This document shows, in pieces, positions 40,945 to 53,400 of a stretch of 64,000 bases of DNA. The stretch is from Acridotheres tristis (taxonomy: Eukaryota > Chordata > Aves > Passeriformes > Sturnidae). Under the pieces are notes generated by a model, which did not search any database, was not told the origin of the DNA, and saw nothing but the letters and a program-made list of their open reading frames with translations. Location: assembly GCA_037013685.1 (NCBI GenBank), contig CM072898.1, forward strand, positions 1,860,001-1,924,000, read 5' to 3'. Position 1 is the first letter of the stretch; every line of letters begins with the position of its first letter. The translations under genes and the position numbers were made by a program.

Positions 40945-41439
40945 ATGTATTGCTGCAGTGCACAAGAAAGCAAAATGGACTACAAGCGGCGCTTTTTGCT
41001 TGGCGGGTCCAAGCAGAAAGTGCAGCAACACCAGCAGTATCAGATGCCCGAGCTGGGCAGGACCCTGAGCGCCCCGCTGGCATCGGCCACCCCCAGCACC
41101 CCCCTGGTGTCCCCGGCTGCTGCGGGCGGCTGCTCCCACCCCGCCTCCCACACCACTCCCATCGCTGACATCCAGCAGGGAATCTCCAAATACCTGGATG
41201 CACTCAACGTGTTTTGCCGTACGAGCACTTTCCTCACAGAGCTTTTCAGCAGCGTGTTCAGGAACTCGCACTACTCTAAGGCAGCTATGCAACTGAAAGA
41301 CGTGCAGGAACATGTCATGGAAGCGGCGAGCCGACTCACAGCAGCAATAAAACCAGAAATAGCAAAAATGCTGATGGAACTGAGTGCAGGAGCTGCAAAC
41401 TTCAAAGATCAAAAAGAGTTCAGCCTACAAGACATTGAG
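40945..41439 (+). CDS. GARRE1: GARRE1 exon 2, first coding exon (residues 1-165)
   Basis: The start at 40945 gives the conserved N-terminus MYCCSAQESKMDYKRRF. The ATG context is weak (C at -3, T at +4). A second in-frame ATG at 40975 (Met11) has a stronger context (A at -3, G at +4). The frame extends ten codons further upstream without a stop, but no ATG is there and conservation begins at MYCC. Residues about 20-55 are proline/serine/alanine-rich and variable. From HTTPIADIQQG onward the sequence is highly conserved and helical in character. The exon ends ...QDIE, followed by donor GAG|GTAAGT, phase 0. Confidence 0.96.
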
Positions 41440-44400
41440 GTAAGTTACCTTGGACTGTTTTGCACAGTGAGTTGTGTCATTCCTTCTTAACTGGATTTCT
41501 CTTCAAAATCCCTTCTACACCAAGAGTTTTCTCCACCTTGCTGTGTATTTGTGGGTAATGCTAGTGGAAAAAAAAAAATTCATTTCTTATGTACTAAGGG
41601 AGTACCAAATCATTTGTGGGATCTGACCTCCATCTATGTTAGCTATTTAGTAGGTATTTCTGTAGAGGAACCAACTAGACAAAAATTATAAACCATTTTC
41701 TGTTACCTAACATTTCTAGCAGTGTTATGCCATGGTATTGTAAATCAGCCTACACTTGCCTTGGAATTATCCCTTCCAAGGGGAAACCTGAGCACGTGGG
41801 AGTAGCATATTGTCATCAGTATTTCAGCAAAACTACATATTAGTTGACTAATAATATTTTATATTTTATTTATAATTTATCACTCTTTAGAACGTTTTTG
41901 TCTTTCTGAGCTCTTGTAAGAGGAAAACAACACACTGTGTGAGAGACTAGTGCTGTAAAAATTTGTCGTGATTTTACTATAATGTTCATATGCTGGCAGC
42001 AAGTGCCCAAGAATCAGGATTCAGAGGGGATCCTCAAATTCCCACCATGCCTGCCTGGGAACGTCTGGGTATTTCTCCTCTAATAAACGTGTTACATAGC
42101 AGGCAGTGTTAAGTGATAATCACAGATAAATCCCTGGAGTTTTAAGTAGTTCCTTGTGTTTTGACATATTTCTTCACTTTGCAGCAGTCTTTGCAGAGTT
42201 ATTCCTTCAGAACTACATCCTGAATGGAAAACTTACTTTAAAGTTCTCTTGGTTTTGATTTAGATTTCAGGTAAATTTGTAAGAGTGATTATTTGTGCCT
42301 GTCAGGCATTATCTGCTTTCTCTAACTGCACCACTTCCAGGTGGAATCATTGAGGAGGATGCAATTTGTCAGTCACAGCTCTCCCTGCAGTTGTGTATGA
42401 CAATTCTCAGTGTTGTGTACTTGGTATAGGCTGAAGTAAAATGGGCTGTATATTTGCTATAAATGTCTTCTGTAGGCTAATATTTTTAAAGACAATCCAA
42501 TAACATCACCTTTTAGCTAAAGCTACAGCAATGTAAATAAAAAAGAGTGAGTTTATTTAATTGATCTTTAATAGATGTGCTGAAAGACTTTCTGAATTAA
42601 AAAAAGAAAAAACACATGAAGCACTAGATGTGTTCTAGGGTATTTTGTGGCCTTGGAGGCATCTGTAGAACTGCTTTTGCCAGTGGGCAGGCAGTGGTGG
42701 GTGCTGGGCAGGCAGGGTTTGCTCAGCAGGGAGCTGAAGAGCAGAAGCAAAACAGGGTTTGCATTGGGTGGGTGCAGGTCCTGCCAGCCTAAAGGCAGAG
42801 AAACTTGATTTAGTCCCAGCTTTACCTGGCCAGGCCTAACACTTGTTCTGGGCTCTGTGTGCACCTGCAGTGCTCCCTGCCCTCTGGGGTGGAGAATGCC
42901 AGCAGAGCAGCTGCCTCTGGGCTTTCCTGCCTGCACCTCTTGGGCTGTCCCACCACTTCTCATCATCCTTTTCTGGGCTCTTTTCTTAATTAAAAGTGCA
43001 TCTTGTGCATGGCTTTGAAAAAACTCAATATGCAAGATTGATGGGAACTTGTGTATAATGAGCCAGGTGTTGTGTTCTGCTTTGGCTTCAGCAGCAGCAG
43101 AATGCAGGGATTTGACAGTGACTCCTGTGCTTGTTCTGTGGCTCAGTCAGGCCTGGGGTGTAGGGGAGTGGATTCTCCAGCCACAGGGCTTGGGTGGTTG
43201 TGCCCCAGGAGCAGCAGCTGCTCACTGTTGGAATGGACCTTGGCAGAGGCCAGCACAGGAGTATATTTGTTTGTAGGTGATATAAGTATGCTGGGAAACC
43301 TGCTGAACTAAAGAATAATCTTGAACAAACGAGTTTTCCAGTTGAGATGGAATCCAGAGGGGAAAGCTGAATGTTGCAATATTTAAATAGACTTTTTCAG
43401 CCTCAGGAGTGGAGCCCACTGGGCAGCAGTTCTGGAGAACAGTCCTAGGGCTTGTGGGAGTTGTGTGTTGGGTAAGAGTCAGTGTTGTGCAGTTGGAAAT
43501 AATAAATCAGTGCTGTTGCTGTTGTGCAAAGAGACTTGCTACCATGTATTTAATGCAACCCTAACCTGCAAGAACCATGAACTGAGCACTGAACTCCTCA
43601 CTGGCTATTCTGGCCTTAAACACAGCAGTTCACATGCACAGCACTGCAGGGGCACTTGGAGAGATGGGGAGCAGCTGGAGAGGCAGCAGAGGAGAGTAGC
43701 AAGAGTGGTTAGACATGCAGGAACTAGGACATCAGAGGATAAATTGAAAAGGTGGACTCTACAGAAGGGGAGACTGAGAAGAAAATCAAAATTGCTCAGG
43801 TATGTGAGAAGCTGTCAGAACATGTCAGTGTCTGTTCTTCATGTCCATGTAAGGTGGAGCAAGGAACTTAAACTTCAGAAGGAAAGATTCACGTTAGATG
43901 CTGTGGAAATCCTTTGTAATGTTAGTGGAGCACTGATGTGGATTGCTACAAAGGGTAGGGAGCAGAGCTTACAGAACAGGTTAAACCTGCATCTCACAGA
44001 ACTGACCGAGGTGAAATTGCTCCTTGCTAGGGACAGAAGGGTCACCTGGTGAGATCCTCTCCCACTGTGCGTTTCTGGGATTTGAAGACTGAGCTGTTGA
44101 TGCTGAAATTTCAGTTTAAAAAGTAGTTTGCTTTTTTTTCTCCCTGGTGGATAGAGAAGTTAACAGTTCATAAAACTGCCAGCAGGATTAAAAAATTCAC
44201 AATGTAAGCAGAAAAACATAAAGGGCTTGCCTGACTTCATCAGTTTACTGAACAGGGAAGTGATGGGGGAAGAGTGTGAGGCAGTGTAATTGTTCCCCTG
44301 GAAAATACCAGGAGGGAAATACAGGTGTGTCTGAGGATGCTTTGTCAGCTTCTCTAGTGGGTGAGTGAAGGAGCTCCGAGCTCTGAGAGAGAACTGGGAG

Positions 44401-47400
44401 ATGCTGAAACCCTGAGTGGCAGCTCAGCAGGGCCCTCAGAATGGCTCTGCAGAGGCTCTGATTTGAGGGCTGGAGGAATTTGAGGGATGTTATGGCAGCA
44501 GTGGGAGGTGGGCTGTAATTCCGGCTGCAGTGGGGCACAACCCCAAATTCACGAGGAGGACACGAGAACGAGGTTTTCTGTGTGCGAGCCCAGCTAAAGA
44601 AAATGTGATTTTCCTAAACCTTGCTTAACACAGGCTGTAGTTCTTGGGAGGAGTGAGAAGCCCAAGCAGAGCAGGTTTGGCTTTAGGAATCAATCAGAGC
44701 TGTGGCTTTTGAGGTGCCACGTGTCTTTATCTACTAGTGGGCTCTGCCCCCAGGGAAGGCAATGTCAAGAAAACTTCAGTTTTGGTGAACATACCTGGCT
44801 TGAATTTGGACTGAAAACTGTTGTGCAACCTGGACTATAGCACTATGGGATGAGGTTTTTAATTTATTTATTGTTATTTAGAACAAAGCTTGCTAGTTCA
44901 GAACTGTCTTCCAGTACACCTTCTGTGTAAGAGGGTGACTTCTTTTGATCAAAGTGTGGTGACAGATGGGAGTTTGCCAAGGTTTCTTTATTTCAGAAAT
45001 GCAAATGCTGATTTTTATTTTCTTCTTTTTCTTTTCCCCTTTCAAACACCTTTGAATTCTTGGGTATTCTGTGCATGTATGGGTGAGGAACAGCTTGGAA
45101 ATCAGGGTTAATGAGAGGGTGTTTTCCATATCTGTTTTGTTAGCTGGGGGAATGCAGTAGCTCTGTGCTTCTGGTAAGAAAAGCATTAAAGCAAATCTAT
45201 AGGGAGGAGTAAAACTGGTAAAAGTAAGAATATTTTCCCATCTCTTCTGAAGCTTTGCAGAAGCCTCAGTATTGCAAAATATAAAGAATGACTTTTAGTT
45301 ACACAGGGCTTGTGTATTGTCTTAGAAGTAAGTGGTAGTAATGAGAGGAATGTCAACGTTGCCTTCCTGTACAAAAGGGAAGCATGGATGGGCACCAGAT
45401 ATATTCTTGGATGCTCTGTTTTGTATTAAATTGAGATAATTTTTGGCTGCTATGTGTATAAAATAGCCTAAGATTTTTTTTTTAACAAGAATCTTGTGAG
45501 ACAAAAATGTCTGAGTAAATATTAAATGTAGACTTTTCTTAGCAAACATAGTAAAGTCAGATTTAACTACTTTTAAAATTATTCCTTCCTGGGATTTTCA
45601 GGAATTGGCTCCAGACTCTTCTGAGTTGACAAACTGTTAGTAGCAAAAAAAAAAAAAAAAAAATTGTCTTACATTTTAATTGCTGCTTTTTAAAGTGCTT
45701 CACACTTAATTGTTTTTCTGCTAAATGATAGTGACCACTGCAGTAGCTGTCAAGATCAGATTATCATGAGTGGCTTTTATGGTCACTGCTGGAAGAAATG
45801 AGTCTGTTGGGTTTCCCAAGTCTTGCAGCTTCTGCTGGAATCTAGCTCAGCCTGCAGGTGATTCCAGCCCATGGACAGGACCTTGTCTTCCCTTGGAGGG
45901 ATTCTGCTCATGAGATCACTCTTGGGAACTGCTGCAGAGTAAAAACGAGTAATTTCTTCTGGTAAGGTACAGGAAGGTTGTTGGCTCATAATGGGGCACA
46001 CCAGTTCAGTGGCAGCCAGGCTGTGCCACTAAGGATACTGTTATGGGAAACCACCAAATAATTCATTCTACTTGTTTCAGGAAATAGCCAAAAAAAAAAG
46101 GAAAAAAAGAACAAAGTTCTACTGCATAAAATAGTACTTGGAAAACTGCAAGTGTTTGTACCAAGTGTGGAAGACTGACACTTGTTATTTGCTGACTTTA
46201 TGACTGGTAGTGTTCTGTTTTAAGGAGTCTGTTGTGCAAGATTTTCTTGCTGGGCAATTTGTATGGCATCCCTGTTTAGCAATGAAAACTGGCAATTTTG
46301 TGTACACTTTGTCCAGTGGAATATTCCAAAGTTGATTGTATGCCCTCATTAGGAGGATAAAGCAGGATGGAGTAACCTAACACTGCATCTCACCTGGTGC
46401 TCCCCTTTGGGAGGGAACCAGAAATCCCATTGCTTCCAAATGCCTCAGCAGGTAAAGAGAGATTCCTTCAGGTAAGGCTCTGCTGAGGAAAACCAGCCAG
46501 GGAAGTCAAGGTGGTGGAGCTGTGCTGTGTGGGACAAAAAGTTTGGAAGCTGAAGACCTCACTGTTTGTGCAATATAAATGAATCTAAGGAATGAAGAAA
46601 ACATCACCCTCCCAAGGAAATCCCACTGCTTGCCACCCGAGATGATTCTAGTTCAGCTTTGATTCCTGCGTAGTTTGTAGGGTTTATGTTTATTCTGGGC
46701 TGAAGGAGGAAAGTCACACACCTCTGCATAGAAAAGCAGGGAAAATAACGTTGGAAAAGACATGGTGGTGTCTGTAACTGTGTAAATAAAACTGCATCCA
46801 TGTGCTGATGCTGTTGCAGGGATGTGCTGCCCTGCACAGGGTCAATGCCAGCCCTGCCTGGGGAGCTCACTGCCAGCTGCCCCTTCCCATGGACAAGGCA
46901 AAGCTTGGGCTCTTTGGCAGAAAATCTGACCAAGTGAGCTCTTTAAAGGGAGTTTGGCATCTCCATTCATCCAAAGGGAGTGTTTTAACAGTGCAAAAAT
47001 CCTCCATCACTTTGATAGTAAAGCAGTTTAAACCATCCCTACCCATTTTGGAGAAACGGATTTTTTTCAAACAAAACAAAAGTTCAGTAAAGCAGATGTT
47101 ACTATTTATCTTCATTGTTTAACATTTTAAGTTATAGGAATGTTGTGTGCTGCCACTTAAAACCTAAATCATTTGTTTATTTTGAGCATTATTCCCAGGC
47201 TGGGAAAACTTCAACCTTTGTACCTTAATTATTCTTTGAAATTTAATCAGCTTGAAATTCCTAATGAGTGCTAGTTTCATCTTCCCCTGAGAACTGCCTT
47301 CTCCCTACGCAGAAATAATTCAGATCACCAGTTACCTCTTCCTGCAGTTTTCTTATAAATCTTTCTAATCTCATACCCAGGGAAGTTGGAGTTTTCTTCA

Positions 47401-50400
47401 TTTTATCGTTTGCTGACTGTTTTTTTAATAAGGCAAGCCCCACTTTCAGAGGTCAGTCAAAGTACCAAAAATGTTTAATTTTATGCCTTGTACAAAGAAG
47501 GGAAGTGATTGAACCAGAATGGAATGTCAAAAGGAGTCTGGATGCAGTGGAAAAAAGCATTGCTACCACTGGTTCTTCTGAAGTAGATAGTAAATGCATA
47601 TAACTGTTGGTGTGACTGGAGAGTCCTGCCAGGAAGATACATTGTGTCTGAATAGTTTTATTCCAGAAGAATGTAGCTGAAAATAATAATGATTTAATGG
47701 CTCTGAGGCATGATGGCTTTGTACATTATCTGTGTATTTTATGAATTATTCCTAAAATGGAATTCAAGTTGAGTCTTTTTTAATAAATCAAAGTCAAATA
47801 CACATTTTAAAGCTCTTTGTGTGATAAACTTCATAGAAGAAACACTTTGAATAGCATTTAAATACTTCCTACAGTGAAGTGGAAAATCCTCCTTTTTCTG
47901 CAGCTCTCTAGTTTTACACTTGGCTGTCAGCTTTGTCCTGGGCAGGGAGTGTGGCCCCGGAGCAGACTGGTTCCTGCTGGAGCCTTTGGCTCTCCAGGAT
48001 GTCCCTGCATGGTGGTGGCACTGCTGTGCTGGCACCAAAGTCCTGTGGCACAGCAGCTTTGCTGTGCTCGTGGCACTCGAGGTGTCTGGGTGTGTTTGGG
48101 CACAGCAGGAGGGACCGGAGTGTGCGGGGGATGGGCTGCAGAGCATCCCCCTGTCCCCAGCGTCCCCCTGTCCCCAGCGTCCCCCTGTCCACAGCGTCCC
48201 CCTGTCCCCAGCATCCCCCTGTCACAGCATCCCCCTGTCACAGCATCCCCCTGTCCCCAGCGTCCCCCTGTCACAGCGTCCCCCTGTCCCCAGCATCCCC
48301 CTGTCCCCAGCATCCCCCTGTCACAGCATCCCCCTGTCACAGCATCCCCCTGTCCCCAGCATCCCCCTGTCCCCAGCATCCCCCTGTCACAGCGTCCCCC
48401 CTCCCCAGCCCGGGAGCTCGTGGCTGCCCTGCCCTGGCCTGGCCTTCCTGAGTTGTGTCACACTGTGCCAGGGCTGGCAGTTGTGTCACACTGTGCCAGG
48501 GCTGGCAGTTGTGTCACACAGTGCCAGGGCTGGCAGTTGTGTCACACATTGCCAGGCTCAGCTCTGGGCACCTTGTGTGGGGTTTTGGGGCAGAAGGCTG
48601 TCAGTGCTCACTGCCTGCCCATGACCACTCTGCCTGCAGGGTGAACTGCTGGGCCAACTCCTGCATTTTATGTTAATGTTTTAAAATGATTCGTGTTTTG
48701 TTGTTGCTGGTTTGGATTTTTATCAGAAATTCAGCCAGGTCTTTGTGCAGGTGGGTTTTGGTATTAACCTGGTCCCTGTGATAATATGCTACTCCCATTT
48801 TTGTGCTTGATTTTGCCAAGTAACTGAGCAAGCTTTTTGTTCATCAAGTAGTCAGAACTTGAGTGCAGAACTAAAGATTATTCAGGACTAGTCTGATGTT
48901 CCCTTCATTCATAGAAACGAATGCTCTCTTACTCTTATTTTAAGTAAGTTGTTAAATTTCATATCTTGCTTAGGATCTGAAGCATTATTTTAATAAAAAA
49001 AGATCAGAGTTTAACATAGTTCCTTACCCCAAACAAAAAGGAAGAAGGGGAACTTCCATGAGCTTTTCTATGTGCTTGAAAGTTCTTTGTTTGTCTCCCA
49101 CAGGTTCTTGGGCGATGTTTCTTGACAGTGATGCAGGTCCACTTCCAATTCCTGTCACAAGCTTTGCAGAAAGTCCAGCCAGTGGCACACTCCTGCTTTG
49201 CTGAAGCTGTAGCTCAGGAGAGGAAGAATGTTGGTGGGACTGGAGCCTCAAATATAAGCCCCACGAATGAGCTGGAAGATGCAATAAGATCATGGAGAGG
49301 AGCAGCAGAGGTATGGAGGTCTTGCACAGTAGATTGAGTGAAACCTAAAGTCAGCCTGTGTGTCCTAATAAAGGAAGAAAATAACTGATTTTGAAGACAT
49401 GTTGTGTGGCACAGTGGGTTTCAGACACTAAAACTCATTTTAGTCATGTGATGTTTGCATTATCTTTGCCCTGTGTAAAGTTTTCATTGTGGTAGGATTC
49501 TACATAAGGAGCACACAAGCAGTGCAAACAGATTTTTGGTATTGGTATTGAACTGCCAGTGTTCAAATAGGGCAGATAGAGGGAATTAAAAATACTCAAC
49601 GAGTCTTTGTGAAAACAGAGCAAAATCTTGATGAAAAATAATCTAGGTGATGTCTATTTCTTGCAAATTTTGAGCATGAATTCTATTCTATACTTTAAAA
49701 ATCTTTGTCGTAATTCTTAACACTTTTGTTTTCATGCTGTTAAGTTTGATGTTACTTGATCCATCCCTTGCTGCAGTGTGACCCATGTTAATTAAATGTG
49801 CCACTCTCTGGACTTGTACTTTCACAAACACCTGTCATCTGTGGAATCCTTACTTTGCCAGCCAAAACCAGCATTTTATAAAGACATCCAGTTTTAGGAG
49901 GTTTTCTGCTTTCCCTGGCACTATTGAAGTGTGCAGACTGATGGATGGAGTATGGGTTCAGACACAGAATGTGTGTTTTCCCTAAATTCAGATGACTTGG
50001 AGCATGTGCTTTTGCAGCAGTCTCATTTGGCCCACATGGCTTGTTAGTCATCCTGACTGGAACTCTTGTCAAGGTCTCCATTTATCACTGACATCTGCAA
50101 GGTACAGGAAAGCAAATGAGTTACATGAATGCAGAAGGATTATGTGTAATTTTTACTGCAGCATAAATTTATTTCACTGGATAAAATAGGGATTTGGGAG
50201 TGCTTTAGGTGTATTACAGATAATTGTAACAGGTCTAATCCTGGTATAGCTGTCCTTCTTTGGCAGAAAAGTAGTTAATTCTATGTGCAATATAGTTAGC
50301 TTCTTAAAACTACTATTTCTAGAAATGCCCTGCAATTCCTCTAAAATTTGTTTAAACTGTGGTTAAAATTAAACTTGGCTTCACAGAATCAGGGACCTTA

Positions 50401-53400
50401 ACTTTATTTTTTACTTTATGAGCAACCCACTTCACCTATTTCTGTTTTTCAGAAGTACCCATATTTCAAAATAGTTTTGTACAAGTATACTAATCAAATC
50501 CTGTATTAAACATACATGGGGAGGAGAGAGATAAAATACAGATTCTCCACAGCACCAAAATAACAGCAGAAGAAACTTCTCAGTTTTTATTATTGACTGA
50601 AATAATTGATTTTGGAGTATTTGTGTGGGGCATTAAGATAGCATAAGAAAAAATGTGGTTTCTAAATAAATAAAATCTCTCTCTCATAATTGTAGATAGA
50701 CTAATATAAATATTTTTGATAGAAGGAGATTTGAAATACTGAATCCTTGCCAATTTTTACTTTGGAGTGGAAGGCAATACATTGTTTTCCTATCACATCA
50801 GCCTCTCTGGCAGGAGGACATGGCTGCTTCACAGTGAAGTTTAAGGTGATACTTTGTCAGTAGCTCAAAACTGGTTTTGCTCTTGAAGATTTACTTTGGG
50901 AAATGCAGTAATTCTGTCCATTGGCTGTAGTACCAGAACCCTCCAATTTGGACATCCTGCGTTAGAGCAAGACTTTTTCCTAGACTGGAAAATAACTCAT
51001 ATTTATTTGCTTTCCCCTGCTCAGTGATGTAGGATTTTAGAGCTTAAAGTAGATGTTTGGCTTATTTCTTGTTTTTCAAAATCATATACACAAAGCTATT
51101 TTTTTGCTGTCTAAGATGATCTTAGCACTGTGTGGCTCTTCTCAAATTGCACCCCAGTAATCCCCCATAACTTCACGAAATGTATCATCCTGTGAACACA
51201 GGAGTGCTTGTACACATGACTGAACATATTTTCTGTTTATGTTGGAGTTAGGAGTCCGTCCTCAGGTAACCACAGCCATGGTGTGGTCTGTGTAACAGGA
51301 TCCCAGCTCCTGAGAGGGAGCTGAAATAGCAACAGCAAACAATGCTGGAGCCAAGTGGTGGCCAACACCCGTGTGCTCTGCAGGTTACGTCAGGGTTCTG
51401 CTTCCAAAGCAGCAGCAGAAACTGAGGAAGTTACAATAAAGGCTCCTCTAGGTCCTTTCCCCCAAGTGCTGCTTCTCATCTCCTGTAGAAGGTTTTAAAG
51501 TCTGTGGGGTTTTTTTGTTCTTTTTTGAAATTTACTTAAGCCTGACCTGGTTTAATGCTGACCTCCTCACCCGGGATTATTTTTTACTTTACAGGCCACA
51601 TCTCGACTGCGAGAAAGAGGCTGTGATGGATGTTTGGCAGGAATTGAAGTTCAGCAACTTTTCTGCTCACAGAGTGTGGCCATCCCTGAACATCAGCTCA
51701 AAGAGCTGAACATGAAAATTGACAGTGCTTTGCAGGTGGTTTTTCAAGTCTGCTGCTTTCATGTGCATGTAGTACAGTCAGTGGGTCAAGGAGTGAAATA
51801 GGGAAGGAATGTGTTCCTGCAGAACTGTGTACCACAGACAGCACAGAGGTATTTGGGAATTACAGCTTTGCAGTCTTACATGATAAACGTATATTTGCCA
51901 TAGAACTGAGTGGGGTAAATCCTTGTACCAATCCCTGTCTGTACCCAGGCACAGTGACTGTGTGCTTGCTTCCTTGCTGATACACCTGTGCTATCTCAAC
52001 TTTTTGTTTAATGTCAGGCTTACAAAGTGGCTCTGGAGAGCTTGGGTCACTGTGAATATGCAATGAAGGCTGGCTTCCACTTGAACCCAAAAGCAATTGA
52101 AGCAAGTCTTCAGGTAGGATTTGCTAAGCCTGCTCTTTCATCCCTCCTCACCTTGGAAATGGGTACTTAAAATACAGAAACATTTGGACCCATATTAGGA
52201 TTTTCTAATGTCTTAGTTCCTTCTGTTTGAGCTATTCTTCTGTCCTTCAGGGCTGTTGCAGTGAAGCTGAAGCCCAGCAAACAGGAAGGAGACAGACTCC
52301 ACCTCAGCCCATTCAGTGTGAGCTGCCCACTGTCCCTGTCCAGATCGGGTCCCATTTTCTGAAAGGAATCTCCTTCAATGAGTCTGCAGCAGAAAACCTG
52401 AAGCTGAAAACGGTAATAACTGCTAATTAACCACAGAGTAAAGATGGGGGAGAAAGAGGAGAATTTATTAAAATGTAGAGAACTACAGCAATAGAAGTTC
52501 TATGCCAAACCTGTGTTTAAAAGCCTGGCTTCCTGTGGAAACATGATGCTGATAACAGTGTAGGGCTACGCCTGTTTGTGATGACATTTTGACCACCTGA
52601 GCAATTTCAGTCCAATTCGAGAGAAGCACAGGCTTAGAGATCTGGCAGGCAATGAAGCATCTGTGAACTTTTTGAAAATAGATGTGTTAGGTATGAAGAA
52701 GTACAGAGGGAAGTGAGGCCTTGCAGATTCCCCAGCCAGGTGATGAATGTCAGAGCCTTCATCTTCTTAGGTGCCCAAATAAGTCAGCCCAGCCTGATGC
52801 TAAGGGAGGTACTTGAAAAAAATACTTTGTAACAGAGCTCCTTTTGATATCATCTTAAAAACTGGAATCAATTTAAAAAAAAAAATATTATGGAGAAGTT
52901 AATTGTACTTTCAGTATAAACAAATGGAAAATATGTCCATTCAGAAGTAATTTGGGCAATTTTAATCAGCACTTCCACTTTTTTTTTAACACCCCAGTTC
53001 CTTGCTCCTGAAATAATAAGTTCCTCAAAATGCTGCTTTTCTGTTGTCTTTGCAGTGCTCTTTGTAGTTTTGATTAAACTGGTTTGCAAGAATATAAGCA
53101 GAAATACTGTTTATGATTTTGGAGCAGTATTGTGTTCCAAACAGCAGAGATGATTTTCCACGGTTCTGCTCTGCAAGGGAACTCTACATTGTAGCTGTTT
53201 GAGAAGCATGTAGAACAATGACAAATCCCTCCAGAAGCATTGGTGGTACCATTTTTGCACGGTGTGTTTATTATTTTTCCAGCACACAATGCTGCAGTTG
53301 ATCAAGGAAGCCGGATGCCATAATGGACTCACACCCCGGGACGACTCTCCCGTGACTGAAGTGCTGAACCAGGTCTGCCCTTCCACGTGGAGAGGAGCCT

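Larger units (their letters stand above)
41440..49103 (+). other. GARRE1: GARRE1 intron 2 (7.7 kb)
   Basis: The intron begins GTAAGT and ends tctcccacag. It contains a degraded CR1-like ORF2 fragment (about 43640-44075), a 19-base A run (45645-45663), a 16/17-bp minisatellite (48144-48408) and a 28-bp tandem repeat (48452-48559). No additional exon was recognised. Long ORFs near 47.9-48.7 kb are produced by the tandem arrays. Confidence 0.9.

Noticed and set aside
47874..48676. 256-, 234- and 172-codon + strand ORFs and overlapping minus ORFs
   Set aside because: Most of their length is the 16/17-bp and 28-bp tandem arrays read in different frames. Nothing recognisable flanks them.
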